From Anthropogastromicrobium sp963652495 (GTDB taxonomy: Bacteria > Bacillota > Clostridia > Lachnospirales > Lachnospiraceae), in the NCBI GenBank assembly GCA_963652495.1, contig CAVJTU010000097.1, forward strand, positions 1 to 8,536: a stretch of 8,536 nt of DNA, read 5' to 3'. The notes beneath the pieces are model-generated. The model had not been told where the DNA came from. It saw only the letters and a list, made by a program, of their open reading frames with translations, and ran no database searches. Below, piece after piece: positions 1-6,147 of this stretch. Numbering within the stretch: the stretch's first letter is position 1; every line of letters begins with the position of its first letter. Made by a program: the position numbers and the translations under genes.

Positions 1-49
1 TTGCAAGCAAGCTTGCATCGGCTTTCTGACCTTTTGACCCTGGTATCAT
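1..49. repeat. Palindromic intergenic repeat, left-end copy (30-bp terminal repeat plus one arm)
   Basis: Bases 1-30 recur exactly at 8507-8536. The core contains a hairpin, TGCAAGC-AA-GCTTGCA (2-17), with an overlapping 10-bp palindrome GCAAGCTTGC (7-16). The next stretch, TTTTGACCCTGGTATCAT (32-49), is an imperfect reverse complement of the sequence just before the other copy (8483-8500), matching at 14 of 18 positions. The two copies therefore read as parts of one element of about 70 bases: arm, hairpin core, inverted arm. The window edge cuts off the left arm here. It resembles the interspersed non-coding repeats common between genes in Clostridia, which is inference. No coding is seen. 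Confidence 0.6.
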
Positions 50-68
50 ATAATAATGCGAAGACATA

Positions 69-106
69 ACAAACGGCAGTCCCCTGTGCAGGAGACTGCC
101 GTTTGT
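69..106 (+). terminator. Strong hairpin, probable terminator of a gene upstream of the window
   Basis: ACAAACGGCAGTC (69-81) and GACTGCCGTTTGT (94-106) are perfect 13-bp inverted arms. The 12-base loop can extend the stem with CCT/AGG after one C-A mismatch. A/T-rich outer ends around a G/C-rich core are typical of Clostridial intrinsic terminators that can work in both directions. No clean T-tract follows the stem on either strand, so termination is likely but not certain. No gene ending upstream is visible in the window. Confidence 0.5.
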
Positions 107-256
107 CATAGGTCTGCTTTGCAGCGCACATTTTTGATAAGTGTACGTCAATGCTCACCGCCCTTAAAGAATCAGGGAGTCTTATCAAATCCGCTTCGCT
201 ACTTGCTTGATTCTGTTAAATATTTGAAAATGCCAGATATAGTGTGCAAAAAGTAC
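107..256. other. Non-coding spacer upstream of the copper promoter
   Basis: I see no gene here. An open frame at 56-373 crosses the hairpin, the promoter and the start of csoR, has no ribosome binding site and no recognisable protein character, so I do not accept it. The one structural feature is a perfect 9-bp inverted repeat, TTTGATAAG (133-141) and CTTATCAAA (181-189), separated by 39 bases. Its meaning is unknown. It could be a degenerate intergenic repeat or a protein-binding site. Confidence 0.5.
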
Positions 257-285
257 TTGACAGATACCCTGTGGGGGTATATAGT
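257..285 (+). promoter_or_regulatory. Sigma-A-type promoter of the csoR-copA operon
   Basis: A perfect -35 hexamer TTGACA (257-262) is followed by exactly 17 bases and a -10 hexamer TATAGT (280-285, 5 of 6 to consensus). The predicted transcript start is near 292, giving a leader of about 54 bases before csoR. The spacer is almost entirely filled by a CsoR-type operator, so a bound repressor would block polymerase directly. Copper-dependent derepression of the whole operon is the inferred regulation. Confidence 0.88.
264..280 (+). promoter_or_regulatory. CsoR operator 1 (within the promoter spacer)
   Basis: ATACCC-TGTGG-GGGTAT is a perfect 6-bp inverted repeat around five bases. It matches the TACCC...GGGTA character of known CsoR operators such as that of the Bacillus subtilis copZA promoter. 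It lies between the -35 and -10 hexamers, the classical repressor position. Copper binding to CsoR is expected to release it. Confidence 0.85.
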
Positions 286-302
286 AAAGATGCTTCGGCA
301 AG

Positions 303-319
303 ATACCCCTACAGGGTAT
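303..319 (+). promoter_or_regulatory. CsoR operator 2 (in the transcribed leader)
   Basis: ATACCC-CTACA-GGGTAT is a second perfect 6-bp palindrome. Its reverse complement matches operator 1 at 16 of 17 bases, so the two sites are inverted copies, centred 39 bp apart. It lies about 11 bases after the predicted transcript start and could act as a roadblock or as a second site for cooperative binding. In RNA the same bases fold into a hairpin extendable to about 9 bp (300-322, one G-U pair), ending 11 bases before the csoR Shine-Dalgarno. Confidence 0.78.
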
Positions 320-345
320 TTGAATAAAATATCGGGAGGAATCAT

Positions 346-705
346 ATGTGCAGGGAATGCAATGAAAATATAGAAAACAACGAGAATACAGAAACGAAAG
401 AAGCTCATGTCTGTCCTCATTGCACTGGTAAGCACACGCAGCGGAATGAAGCACAGAAAAGGCTTCTTCAGAACCGCCTAAGGCGAATCGAGGGTCAGGT
501 GCGTGGATTGCAGGCGATGCTGGAGCAGGATTCTTATTGCAATGACATTTTAGTGCAGTCAGCGGCAGTCAGTGCAGCGCTAAGTGCGTTTAACCGCGAA
601 CTTCTGGAGAATCATATCCGCCATTGCGTGGCAAGAGACATCCGTGAGGGGAATGATGAGGTTATCGACGAGCTGATGGGGACACTCAAAAAATTGATGA
701 AGTAA
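346..705 (+). CDS. csoR: CsoR-family Cu(I)-sensing transcriptional repressor
   Basis: This 119-residue protein is a CsoR/RcnR-family (DUF156) repressor that should bind the operators upstream and release them when Cu(I) binds. The core starts near residue 40 with RLRRIEGQVRG (44-54). Cys65, His90 and Cys94 have the same spacing as the Cu(I) ligands Cys36, His61 and Cys65 of Mycobacterium tuberculosis CsoR. Tyr64 just before Cys65 also matches. This Cys-His-Cys set separates it from RcnR (Ni/Co), FrmR (formaldehyde) and CstR (persulfide) relatives. An N-terminal extension of about 38 residues carries two more Cys pairs, CREC (2-5) and CPHC (23-26), plus His21, His25 and His30, which could bind extra metal. 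The start has a strong GGGAGGA site (334-340) with 5-base spacing. It is the first gene of the operon and is autoregulated by inference. Confidence 0.95.
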   Translation: MCRECNENIENNENTETKEAHVCPHCTGKHTQRNEAQKRLLQNRLRRIEGQVRGLQAMLEQDSYCNDILVQSAAVSAALSAFNRELLENHIRHCVARDIREGNDEVIDELMGTLKKLMK

Positions 706-728
706 TGCCAGTTACAGAAATTGGCATT
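704..728 (+). other. Intercistronic hairpin between csoR and copA
   Basis: AATGCCAGTT (704-713) and AATTGGCATT (719-728) pair over 10 bp, including one G-U pair, around a 5-base loop. The stem begins within the csoR stop codon and ends 6 bases before the copA Shine-Dalgarno. No T-tract follows, so it is not a terminator. It could mark an mRNA processing or stability point that sets the relative output of repressor and pump. That role is inference. Confidence 0.55.
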
Positions 729-746
729 GCAAAGAAAGGGGTAGAT

Positions 747-3335
747 ATGGAACAATATAATGTGACGGGCATGAGTTGTGCTGCTTGCAGCAGCAGAGTC
801 GAAAAAGCTGTCTCAAAGGTTCCGGGTGTCAGTTCTTGTTCTGTCAGTTTGCTGACAAACTCGATGGGCGTTGAGGGCAGTGCCAGCCCGGACAGCATCA
901 TTGCGGCGGTTGAGGCTGCCGGATATGGAGCATCACTTAAGGGAGCATCTGCTTCTTCAAATGCAGCAGCAAGTCACGCGGCAGAGGAAGACGCATTAAA
1001 GGACAGAGAAACACCGGTGCTAAAGAGGCGTTTAATTGCATCCATCGGTTTTCTGGCAGTTCTGATGTATTTTTCAATGGGACATATGATGTGGGGCTGG
1101 CCGCTTCCGTCATGGTTTGAAGGAAATCATGTTGCGATGGGACTGGTGCAGATGATTTTGGCTGCAATCGTCATGGTCATCAATCAGAAGTTTTTCATCA
1201 GCGGCTTTAAGAGCCTGTGGCATCGCGCACCAAACATGGATACGCTCGTAGCACTCGGCTCAATGGCGTCCTTTGTATGGAGCGTGATCGCATTATTTTT
1301 GATGACGGATGCTCAGGTTCACGGTGATATGGAAGGTGTCATGCGCTACATGGACGAGTTCTATTTTGAGTCTGCGGCCATGATTTTGACACTGATCACC
1401 GTTGGAAAAATGCTTGAAGCGCGTTCAAAGGGAAAGACAACCGATGCGTTAAAGAGCCTGATGAAGCTTGCACCGAAACAGGCTACGCTTGTCATCGACG
1501 GAAAAGAAGCTGTTGTGCCGATTGAGCAGGTGAAAAAGGGTGATATCTTTGCCGTGCGGCCTGGTGAGAGTATTCCGGTCGATGGTATTGTCACAGAGGG
1601 AACTAGTGCTGTCAATGAGGCAGCGCTGACAGGTGAGAGCATTCCGGTCGATAAGGCATCGGGTGATCTGGTATCCGCAGCGACAATCAACCAGTCCGGT
1701 TATCTTCGCTGTGAGGCATCGCGTGTAGGTGAGGACACTACGTTGTCTCAGATCATCAGGATGGTCAGCGATGCGGCCGCGACAAAGGCACCGATTGCGA
1801 AAATAGCGGATAAGGTTTCTGGTGTGTTCGTGCCGGTGGTTATCAGCATTTCACTTGTTACACTTTTTGTCTGGCTGCTTATTGGCAAGGAATTTTCCTA
1901 TGCTCTTGCAAGAGGCATCTCCGTTCTGGTAATCAGCTGTCCGTGTGCGCTCGGTCTTGCGACTCCGGTTGCGATCATGGTTGGAAACGGACTTGGTGCA
2001 AAAAACGGAATCTTGTTTAAGACGGCAGTATCACTTGAGGAAACTGGAAAGGTTCAGATCGTTGCGCTTGATAAGACAGGAACCATTACAAATGGCACAC
2101 CGAAGGTAACGGATATCATTCCGGAAGAGGGCGTTTCATCAGACGAGCTGCTTCGCCTTGCCTTTGCACTTGAGGCAAAGAGCGAGCATCCGCTGGCAAA
2201 GGCAATTGTCGAGGAAGGAACTAGCCATGGTCTTGATTCGGCTGCATTGCAGGCAGACAATTTCACTGCCCTTCCGGGAAATGGACTAGAGGGAAGTGTG
2301 GCAGGAGCGCACATTCTTGGAGGAAGTATATCCTTCATTTCAAGCCGGACAGTGATCGCATCATCGGCCAGAGAAAAGGCTGCGTCTCTGGCAGAGAGTG
2401 GAAAGACACCTCTGTTATTCGCCAAAGACAAGCAGTTTTTGGGGATCATTGCAGTTGCGGATACGATCAAAGAAGACAGCCCAAAGGCGATCCGCGAACT
2501 TCAGAACATGGGCATTCGCGTTGTCATGCTGACAGGTGATAATGAGCGCACTGCCCGCGCAATCGGCGAACAGGCTGGTGTCGATGAGGTCATTGCAGGT
2601 GTTCTTCCGGAAGGAAAAGAGCAGGTGATCCGTGCCCTGAGAGAAAAGGGAAAGACTGCGATGGTCGGAGACGGCATCAACGATGCGCCGGCACTGACAC
2701 GAGCGGATATTGGAATTGCGATTGGTGCAGGTGCTGATGTGGCGATTGATGCAGCCGATGTTGTACTCATGAAGAACACGCTCACTGACGTGGCAGCAGC
2801 AGTTCGCTTAAGCCGTGCATCACTTAGAAACATCCATGAGAATCTCTTCTGGGCATTTATCTATAATATCATCGGAATCCCGCTGGCAGCAGGTGTGTAT
2901 GCACACTTAGGACTGCTCTTAAATCCGATGTTTGGCGCTGCAGCGATGAGTTTGTCTAGCTTTTGCGTTGTATCCAATGCGCTGCGGCTTAATTTCTGCC
3001 GCCTGCATGATGCAAGCCATGACAGAAAAAGAAAAAATACAATTGAAGGCTGCCTGATCGAAAAGAAGGCATCACCAGATGTGTTTTCTGGTGATGCAGG
3101 CGGGCAGGGAAAGGAAGAAACAACTATGACAAAGACAATGAAAATCGAGGGAATGATGTGCGGACACTGCGAGAACCGCGTAAAAAAAGCACTTGAGGCA
3201 CTTGATGGTGTAGAGAGCGCAGCAGTCAGCCACGAGGCAGGCACAGCGATTGTTACGCTCAGCAGCAGCGTAGCAGACGATGTACTGAAAAAAGCCGTTG
3301 AGGATCAGGATTATACGGTCAAAGGAATCGAGTAA
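747..3335 (+). CDS. copA: CopA Cu(I)-exporting P1B-type ATPase with C-terminal CopZ-like domain
   Basis: This 862-residue inner-membrane pump exports Cu(I) using ATP. An N-terminal heavy-metal-associated domain carries GMSCAAC (Cys11, Cys14). Membrane helices begin near residue 92. The actuator loop has TGES (295-298), the transport site is CPC (398-400), the phosphorylated Asp442 is in DKTGT, and the nucleotide-binding His-Pro is at 481-482. TGDN (596-599) and GDGINDAP (from 641) complete the P domain. The last helix has MSLSS (734-738), typical of Cu(I) pumps. A hydrophilic linker of about 45 residues follows, then a second metal-binding domain with CGHC (Cys805, Cys808) that matches a whole CopZ chaperone. 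The start at 747 is preferred because AAAGGGG (735-741) lies 5 bases upstream. An ATG 14 codons earlier at 705 overlaps the csoR stop and has no ribosome binding site. Its tail could load copper onto the pump or act as free CopZ. Confidence 0.96.
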   Translation: MEQYNVTGMSCAACSSRVEKAVSKVPGVSSCSVSLLTNSMGVEGSASPDSIIAAVEAAGYGASLKGASASSNAAASHAAEEDALKDRETPVLKRRLIASIGFLAVLMYFSMGHMMWGWPLPSWFEGNHVAMGLVQMILAAIVMVINQKFFISGFKSLWHRAPNMDTLVALGSMASFVWSVIALFLMTDAQVHGDMEGVMRYMDEFYFESAAMILTLITVGKMLEARSKGKTTDALKSLMKLAPKQATLVIDGKEAVVPIEQVKKGDIFAVRPGESIPVDGIVTEGTSAVNEAALTGESIPVDKASGDLVSAATINQSGYLRCEASRVGEDTTLSQIIRMVSDAAATKAPIAKIADKVSGVFVPVVISISLVTLFVWLLIGKEFSYALARGISVLVISCPCALGLATPVAIMVGNGLGAKNGILFKTAVSLEETGKVQIVALDKTGTITNGTPKVTDIIPEEGVSSDELLRLAFALEAKSEHPLAKAIVEEGTSHGLDSAALQADNFTALPGNGLEGSVAGAHILGGSISFISSRTVIASSAREKAASLAESGKTPLLFAKDKQFLGIIAVADTIKEDSPKAIRELQNMGIRVVMLTGDNERTARAIGEQAGVDEVIAGVLPEGKEQVIRALREKGKTAMVGDGINDAPALTRADIGIAIGAGADVAIDAADVVLMKNTLTDVAAAVRLSRASLRNIHENLFWAFIYNIIGIPLAAGVYAHLGLLLNPMFGAAAMSLSSFCVVSNALRLNFCRLHDASHDRKRKNTIEGCLIEKKASPDVFSGDAGGQGKEETTMTKTMKIEGMMCGHCENRVKKALEALDGVESAAVSHEAGTAIVTLSSSVADDVLKKAVEDQDYTVKGIE
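3069..3097 (+). other. Perfect 11-bp hairpin inside the copA linker
   Basis: GCATCACCAGA (3069-3079) and TCTGGTGATGC (3087-3097) are perfectly complementary around a 7-base loop. The hairpin sits in the linker between the ATPase and the CopZ-like domain, just before an internal Shine-Dalgarno and ATG. Such a strong stem is unusual in coding sequence and is what one would expect between two separate genes. It has no T-tract. It may be a fossil intergenic element or a functional processing, pausing or stability element. Confidence 0.75.
3126..3335 (+). CDS. Possible internally initiated CopZ-like copper chaperone (nested in copA)
   Basis: An ATG at 3126, in frame with copA (Met794), is preceded by AAGGAA (3111-3116) with a 9-base gap, a usable ribosome binding site. 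Translation from here gives 69 residues, the usual size of a free CopZ, beginning right at the domain border. The product has the ferredoxin-like metal-binding fold signature with GMMCGHC (Cys12 and Cys15 of the small product) and a full beta-alpha-beta-beta-alpha-beta length. A free chaperone would carry Cu(I) in the cytosol to CopA or CsoR. Escherichia coli makes an equivalent small product from copA by frameshifting, so dual output from one gene has precedent. Initiation at this site is inferred; the domain itself is certain as part of the fusion. Confidence 0.45.
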   Translation: MTKTMKIEGMMCGHCENRVKKALEALDGVESAAVSHEAGTAIVTLSSSVADDVLKKAVEDQDYTVKGIE

Positions 3336-3351
3336 ACTGGAGAAAGCAAAA

Positions 3352-4227
3352 ATGTACGATTGTATTATCATTGGAACAGGTCCTGCCGGACTTTCGGCAG
3401 CATTGAATTTAAAAACATATCGAAAAGATTTCGTATGGTTTGGATCAAAGTCAATGAGTGAGAAGGTGCGTCGGGCAGAGAAGATCACAAACTATCCGGG
3501 ATTTCCAGAAGTGACGGGTCAGGAACTGCTTAAGCACTTTGAAGAGCATATAGGAGCAGCCGGTCTGGAGATAACCGAAAAAACTGTTACAAATGTCATG
3601 GATGCTGGCGGGTACTACATGGTACTTGCAGACAATGAGATCTATGAGGCAAAGTCACTGATCCTGGCAATGGGCGTAATGACTGCAAAAGTGCTGGATG
3701 GTGAAAGTGAACTGTTGGGACGAGGTGTCAGTTATTGTGCGACTTGCGACGGCATGTTGTACAGAGGCAAAACAATTGCTGTGCTGTGCAACGATCCGAA
3801 GTATGAACATGAGGTAGAATATCTGGCAGATTTGGCGGCAGAGGTTTATTATTATCCGACATTTGAAAACAGTACAGTGACAAAGGAAAATGTGCATGTT
3901 TCAAAAAATGCGCCAAAGGCAGTAAACGGAGAGAAAAAGGTCGTGAGTATCACACTGCGCGATGGAGAGACAGTAGCCGTAGATGGACTGTTTTGCCTGC
4001 GCAATGCGATCGCACCAGCTGCACTTGTTCCCAGTCTTTCTGTGGCAGGCGGACATATCATAGTGGACAGGATGCAGCAGACGAATCTGGCTGGATGTTT
4101 TGCGGCAGGAGACTGCACCGGACGTCCGTATCAGTATACAAAAGCAGTCGGAGAAGGCAATGTGGCTGCTCACAGTTGTATTGGATATCTGGCAAAGAGG
4201 AACTTGGCCTTTTCGGATTCCCGGTAA
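3352..4227 (+). CDS. Thioredoxin-reductase-like FAD-dependent disulfide oxidoreductase without an evident NADPH site
   Basis: This 291-residue flavoprotein belongs to the low-molecular-weight thioredoxin reductase group. The FAD dinucleotide motif GTGPAG is at residues 8-13, the redox-active CATC is at 129-132, and the second FAD motif AGDC is near 252-255, followed by TKAVGEGNVAA. Thioredoxin reductases normally have a GxGxxA/G nucleotide motif and HRR residues for NADPH after the CxxC. Here that place reads VLCNDPKYEHEVEYLADLA (from 144) and the HRR position is YYYP. Clostridial ferredoxin-dependent reductases also lack NADPH motifs, so a different electron donor is plausible. It is also about 30 residues shorter than Escherichia coli TrxB. 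The start at 3352 is 16 bases after the copA stop with a TGGAG site at 3338-3342. An ATG at 3298 would overlap copA by 38 bases. Its place in the operon suggests redox care of copper-binding thiols or of a partner thioredoxin, which is inference. Confidence 0.85.
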   Translation: MYDCIIIGTGPAGLSAALNLKTYRKDFVWFGSKSMSEKVRRAEKITNYPGFPEVTGQELLKHFEEHIGAAGLEITEKTVTNVMDAGGYYMVLADNEIYEAKSLILAMGVMTAKVLDGESELLGRGVSYCATCDGMLYRGKTIAVLCNDPKYEHEVEYLADLAAEVYYYPTFENSTVTKENVHVSKNAPKAVNGEKKVVSITLRDGETVAVDGLFCLRNAIAPAALVPSLSVAGGHIIVDRMQQTNLAGCFAAGDCTGRPYQYTKAVGEGNVAAHSCIGYLAKRNLAFSDSR

Positions 4228-4268
4228 AGCCGGATCGTGATATGACAGCAAAGGAGAATAGCAAAAAA

Positions 4269-5927
4269 ATGAAACGCTATATGGCACATATTCTTGTCTC
4301 AGCAGAAAAGATTACTGAGCATTTCTTAAAGGTACAGGTACACGAGCAGGGAACACCTGCAGACGGCGGCATGGAAGGGCTGGTGGTAGATGTCAAGCCA
4401 ACCGTATTTGCGATGCGTGCGGCAATATCCGTCTATCTGTATCCGGAGAGCCGTTTTTATAAGGATGAAACACTTCGCGAAGCGATGGAGCAGGCAGCCG
4501 ATTTCATTGCGCGCGACCAAAATGCAGATGGCAGCTTTGATTATACGGTATGCAACTTCCATTCCGCACCGGATACGGCATTTTGTTATCATGCGATGGA
4601 TAAGACGTATCGCCTGATGAAAAAATTTGAAACAGATGCGGACACTTCTTCCCTTCAGGAAAAATATCTTGCGATTATGAAAAAAGCAGCTGCAGCCATT
4701 CGGGACGGCGGTTTTCACACGCCGAATCACCGCTGGGCGATCTGCGCGGCACTTATGGAGGCGGCAGATGTATTTGCAGCAGATGAAGCATTTGCAGACA
4801 GCTGCAAAGCGCGCACTGCAAAGTATTTAAATGAAGGAATTGATGGAAATGAGGATGGCGAGTACGCAGAGCGTTCCACCGGAGGCTATAACTGTGTGGT
4901 CAACAATGCGCTGATCAATCTCTTCGAGATGACAAAGGATTCATCGTATCTGGCATATCCGGAGCGCAATCTTCACATGATGGAGCTGTATTTTGAGCCG
5001 GACGGCACAATCTTTACGCAAAACTCTACCAGACAGGATCGCGGTAAAAAAGTATGGCCGGATCTGTATTTTCATCAATATCTGTATATGGCAGCAAAGG
5101 CAAATCTGTCTGTCGAGCGTAGGGAAGAATTTTTGAAGGCAGCTCATCAGATCATTAGAAGCTGTATTGCAAGAGGAGATGATGCACCGGATTGTCTGTA
5201 TCTTTTGATGCTGCATGAGGAGATGGCACAGTGTACCTTCACGGGCAGCGGCTTTGTGAGTGAGTATCGAAAGCTTTTCAAAGATTCCGGTGTGCTGCGC
5301 GTGGCAAAGAAAAAGTATGCGTATACAGCATTAAAGGGCAAATCGGCATTTTTATATGTCAATGCAGATGGTTATGAGGTCTGCTTTAAATTGGGTGAAA
5401 GCTTCTGCGAGGTACGAAATTTTATTCCGCAGCAGTTAATTGAGACAGCAGATGGCTGTGAGCTGACGTCAACCGCAAACGTCTGGTATTATGAGCCATG
5501 GGATGAAAAGCCGGCAACAAGCGACTGGTGGCAGATGGATCAGAAAAAGAGAACGTTGAAGATTCCATGCACTCTGACAACAACAGTAACCGTACACGAG
5601 CATGAGAATGGTCTGGAAATTTCACTTCGCACGGAAGGTTTGGAGAAGCTGCCGCTGCGTTTGCAGCTGTGCATTCCGGCAGGAAGTATTGTCAGAAATG
5701 ATGCGTTCTGGCTAAAGACACAGGCCGGTCAGGGAATGATTGTAAGAAATGGAAATGTGGAACTTGCACAGGGCGAGAAGATTTTGACATTTGGCCCGTG
5801 TTTTGGTGAGCATGAGTTTCAGGGGCATTACTCCGGTGAGGAGACAAACGCGGGCGGCTATACTATTTTTTGCAATGCACTCACACCAGTGGAAAAGACA
5901 GTATTTCTCGGCGTAAAGCGCAGATAA
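4269..5927 (+). CDS. Heparinase II/III-like (alpha/alpha)-toroid protein, function unknown
   Basis: This predicted cytosolic protein of 552 residues has no signal peptide or membrane segment. Roughly residues 1-330 look like repeated helix pairs of an (alpha/alpha) toroid, with Asp, His, Tyr and Asn-rich motifs FHTPNHRW (149-156), GEYAERSTGGYN (197-208) and FTQNSTRQD (249-257). The C-terminal 200 residues look like a beta-sandwich (for example TLTTTVTVHE and FGPCFGEHEF). This layout resembles heparinase II/III-like polysaccharide lyases and related proteins in Paenibacillus and other Firmicutes; I recognise the type, not a characterised member. If active, it would act on an internalised acidic oligosaccharide. 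The gene begins 41 bases after the flavoprotein gene and is probably cotranscribed with it. AAGGAG (4251-4256) lies 12 bases before the ATG at 4269, which is long. An ATG at 4242 is in frame but has no Shine-Dalgarno. Why it follows a copper operon is not clear. Confidence 0.75.
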   Translation: MKRYMAHILVSAEKITEHFLKVQVHEQGTPADGGMEGLVVDVKPTVFAMRAAISVYLYPESRFYKDETLREAMEQAADFIARDQNADGSFDYTVCNFHSAPDTAFCYHAMDKTYRLMKKFETDADTSSLQEKYLAIMKKAAAAIRDGGFHTPNHRWAICAALMEAADVFAADEAFADSCKARTAKYLNEGIDGNEDGEYAERSTGGYNCVVNNALINLFEMTKDSSYLAYPERNLHMMELYFEPDGTIFTQNSTRQDRGKKVWPDLYFHQYLYMAAKANLSVERREEFLKAAHQIIRSCIARGDDAPDCLYLLMLHEEMAQCTFTGSGFVSEYRKLFKDSGVLRVAKKKYAYTALKGKSAFLYVNADGYEVCFKLGESFCEVRNFIPQQLIETADGCELTSTANVWYYEPWDEKPATSDWWQMDQKKRTLKIPCTLTTTVTVHEHENGLEISLRTEGLEKLPLRLQLCIPAGSIVRNDAFWLKTQAGQGMIVRNGNVELAQGEKILTFGPCFGEHEFQGHYSGEETNAGGYTIFCNALTPVEKTVFLGVKRR

Positions 5928-5992
5928 AACATAGCCAGGCTGTACACATGTAAAAAACAGATAAAGATTAGATAAAGAACAAATAAAAAGAC

Positions 5993-6020
5993 TTTACATA
6001 GACTTTACATAAAACTGACA
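5993..6020 (+). promoter_or_regulatory. Putative PhoP box array upstream of the Na/Pi cotransporter
   Basis: Three hexamers follow an exact 11-bp period: TTTACA (5993-5998), TTTACA (6004-6009) and CTGACA (6015-6020). The first two belong to a perfect 10-base repeat ACTTTACATA (5991-6000, 6002-6011). Bacillus PhoP binds TT(A/T/C)ACA-type direct repeats with this spacing. The second box can serve as a -35 with a weak -10 near GATAGC (6028-6033). The next gene encodes a phosphate transporter, which supports phosphate-starvation control. The direct sequence match is strong; the regulator is inferred. Confidence 0.65.
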
Positions 6021-6060
6021 CAGTGCTGATAGCATGATTTTCATTGTCAGGTTACATTAG

Positions 6061-6102
6061 ATAGGAAGGGTGGAGCAGGACTGCAGCACACTTCCTATTT
6101 TT
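6061..6102 (+). terminator. Terminator-like hairpin before the Na/Pi cotransporter (terminator or attenuator)
   Basis: ATAGGAAG (6061-6068) pairs perfectly with CTTCCTAT (6091-6098), extendable outward by a G-U and an A-T pair. The 22-base interior can form further short stems (GTG/CAC and GCA/TGC). Five Ts (6098-6102) follow. It is the only terminator-like structure after the 5927 stop, so it may end the copper operon. It also lies downstream of the PhoP-box promoter candidate, so the transporter mRNA would carry it as a leader and could be attenuated. CTTCC in the 3' arm can alternatively pair weakly with the transporter Shine-Dalgarno. Confidence 0.5.
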
Positions 6103-6147
6103 GATAACCATTTAACACGCATCCGGTAAAACCGGGGGAGGAAAATC

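Noticed and set aside
56..373. Open frame of 105 codons on the + strand
   Set aside because: It runs through the terminator-like hairpin, the promoter, both operators and the start of csoR, has no ribosome binding site, and its product has no recognisable character.
705..746. Earlier in-frame start for copA at ATG 705
   Set aside because: It overlaps the csoR stop, lies in a hairpin and has no Shine-Dalgarno. ATG 747 has AAAGGGG at ideal spacing and starts right at the metal-binding domain.
1361..2833. Long minus-strand open frames inside copA
   Set aside because: They are shadows of a strongly conserved coding region, lack ribosome sites and have low-complexity Ser/Ala-rich translations.
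3298..3351. Earlier start for the flavoprotein at ATG 3298
   Set aside because: It would overlap the conserved end of the CopZ-like domain by 38 bases and add 18 residues before the FAD motif. ATG 3352 has a GGAG site and puts the Rossmann motif at the normal N-terminal position.
3993..4268. Longer N-terminus for the toroid-like gene, from ATG 3993 or 4242
   Set aside because: From 3993 the extra codons lie over the conserved FAD motif region of the preceding gene in another frame. ATG 4242 has no ribosome site. AAGGAG before ATG 4269 is the only one available, though its 12-base spacing leaves 4242 as a minor alternative.
5928..5990. A terminator directly after the toroid-like gene
   Set aside because: Only very short stems such as AGCC/GGCT are present, without a T-tract. 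The first credible structure is at 6061-6102.
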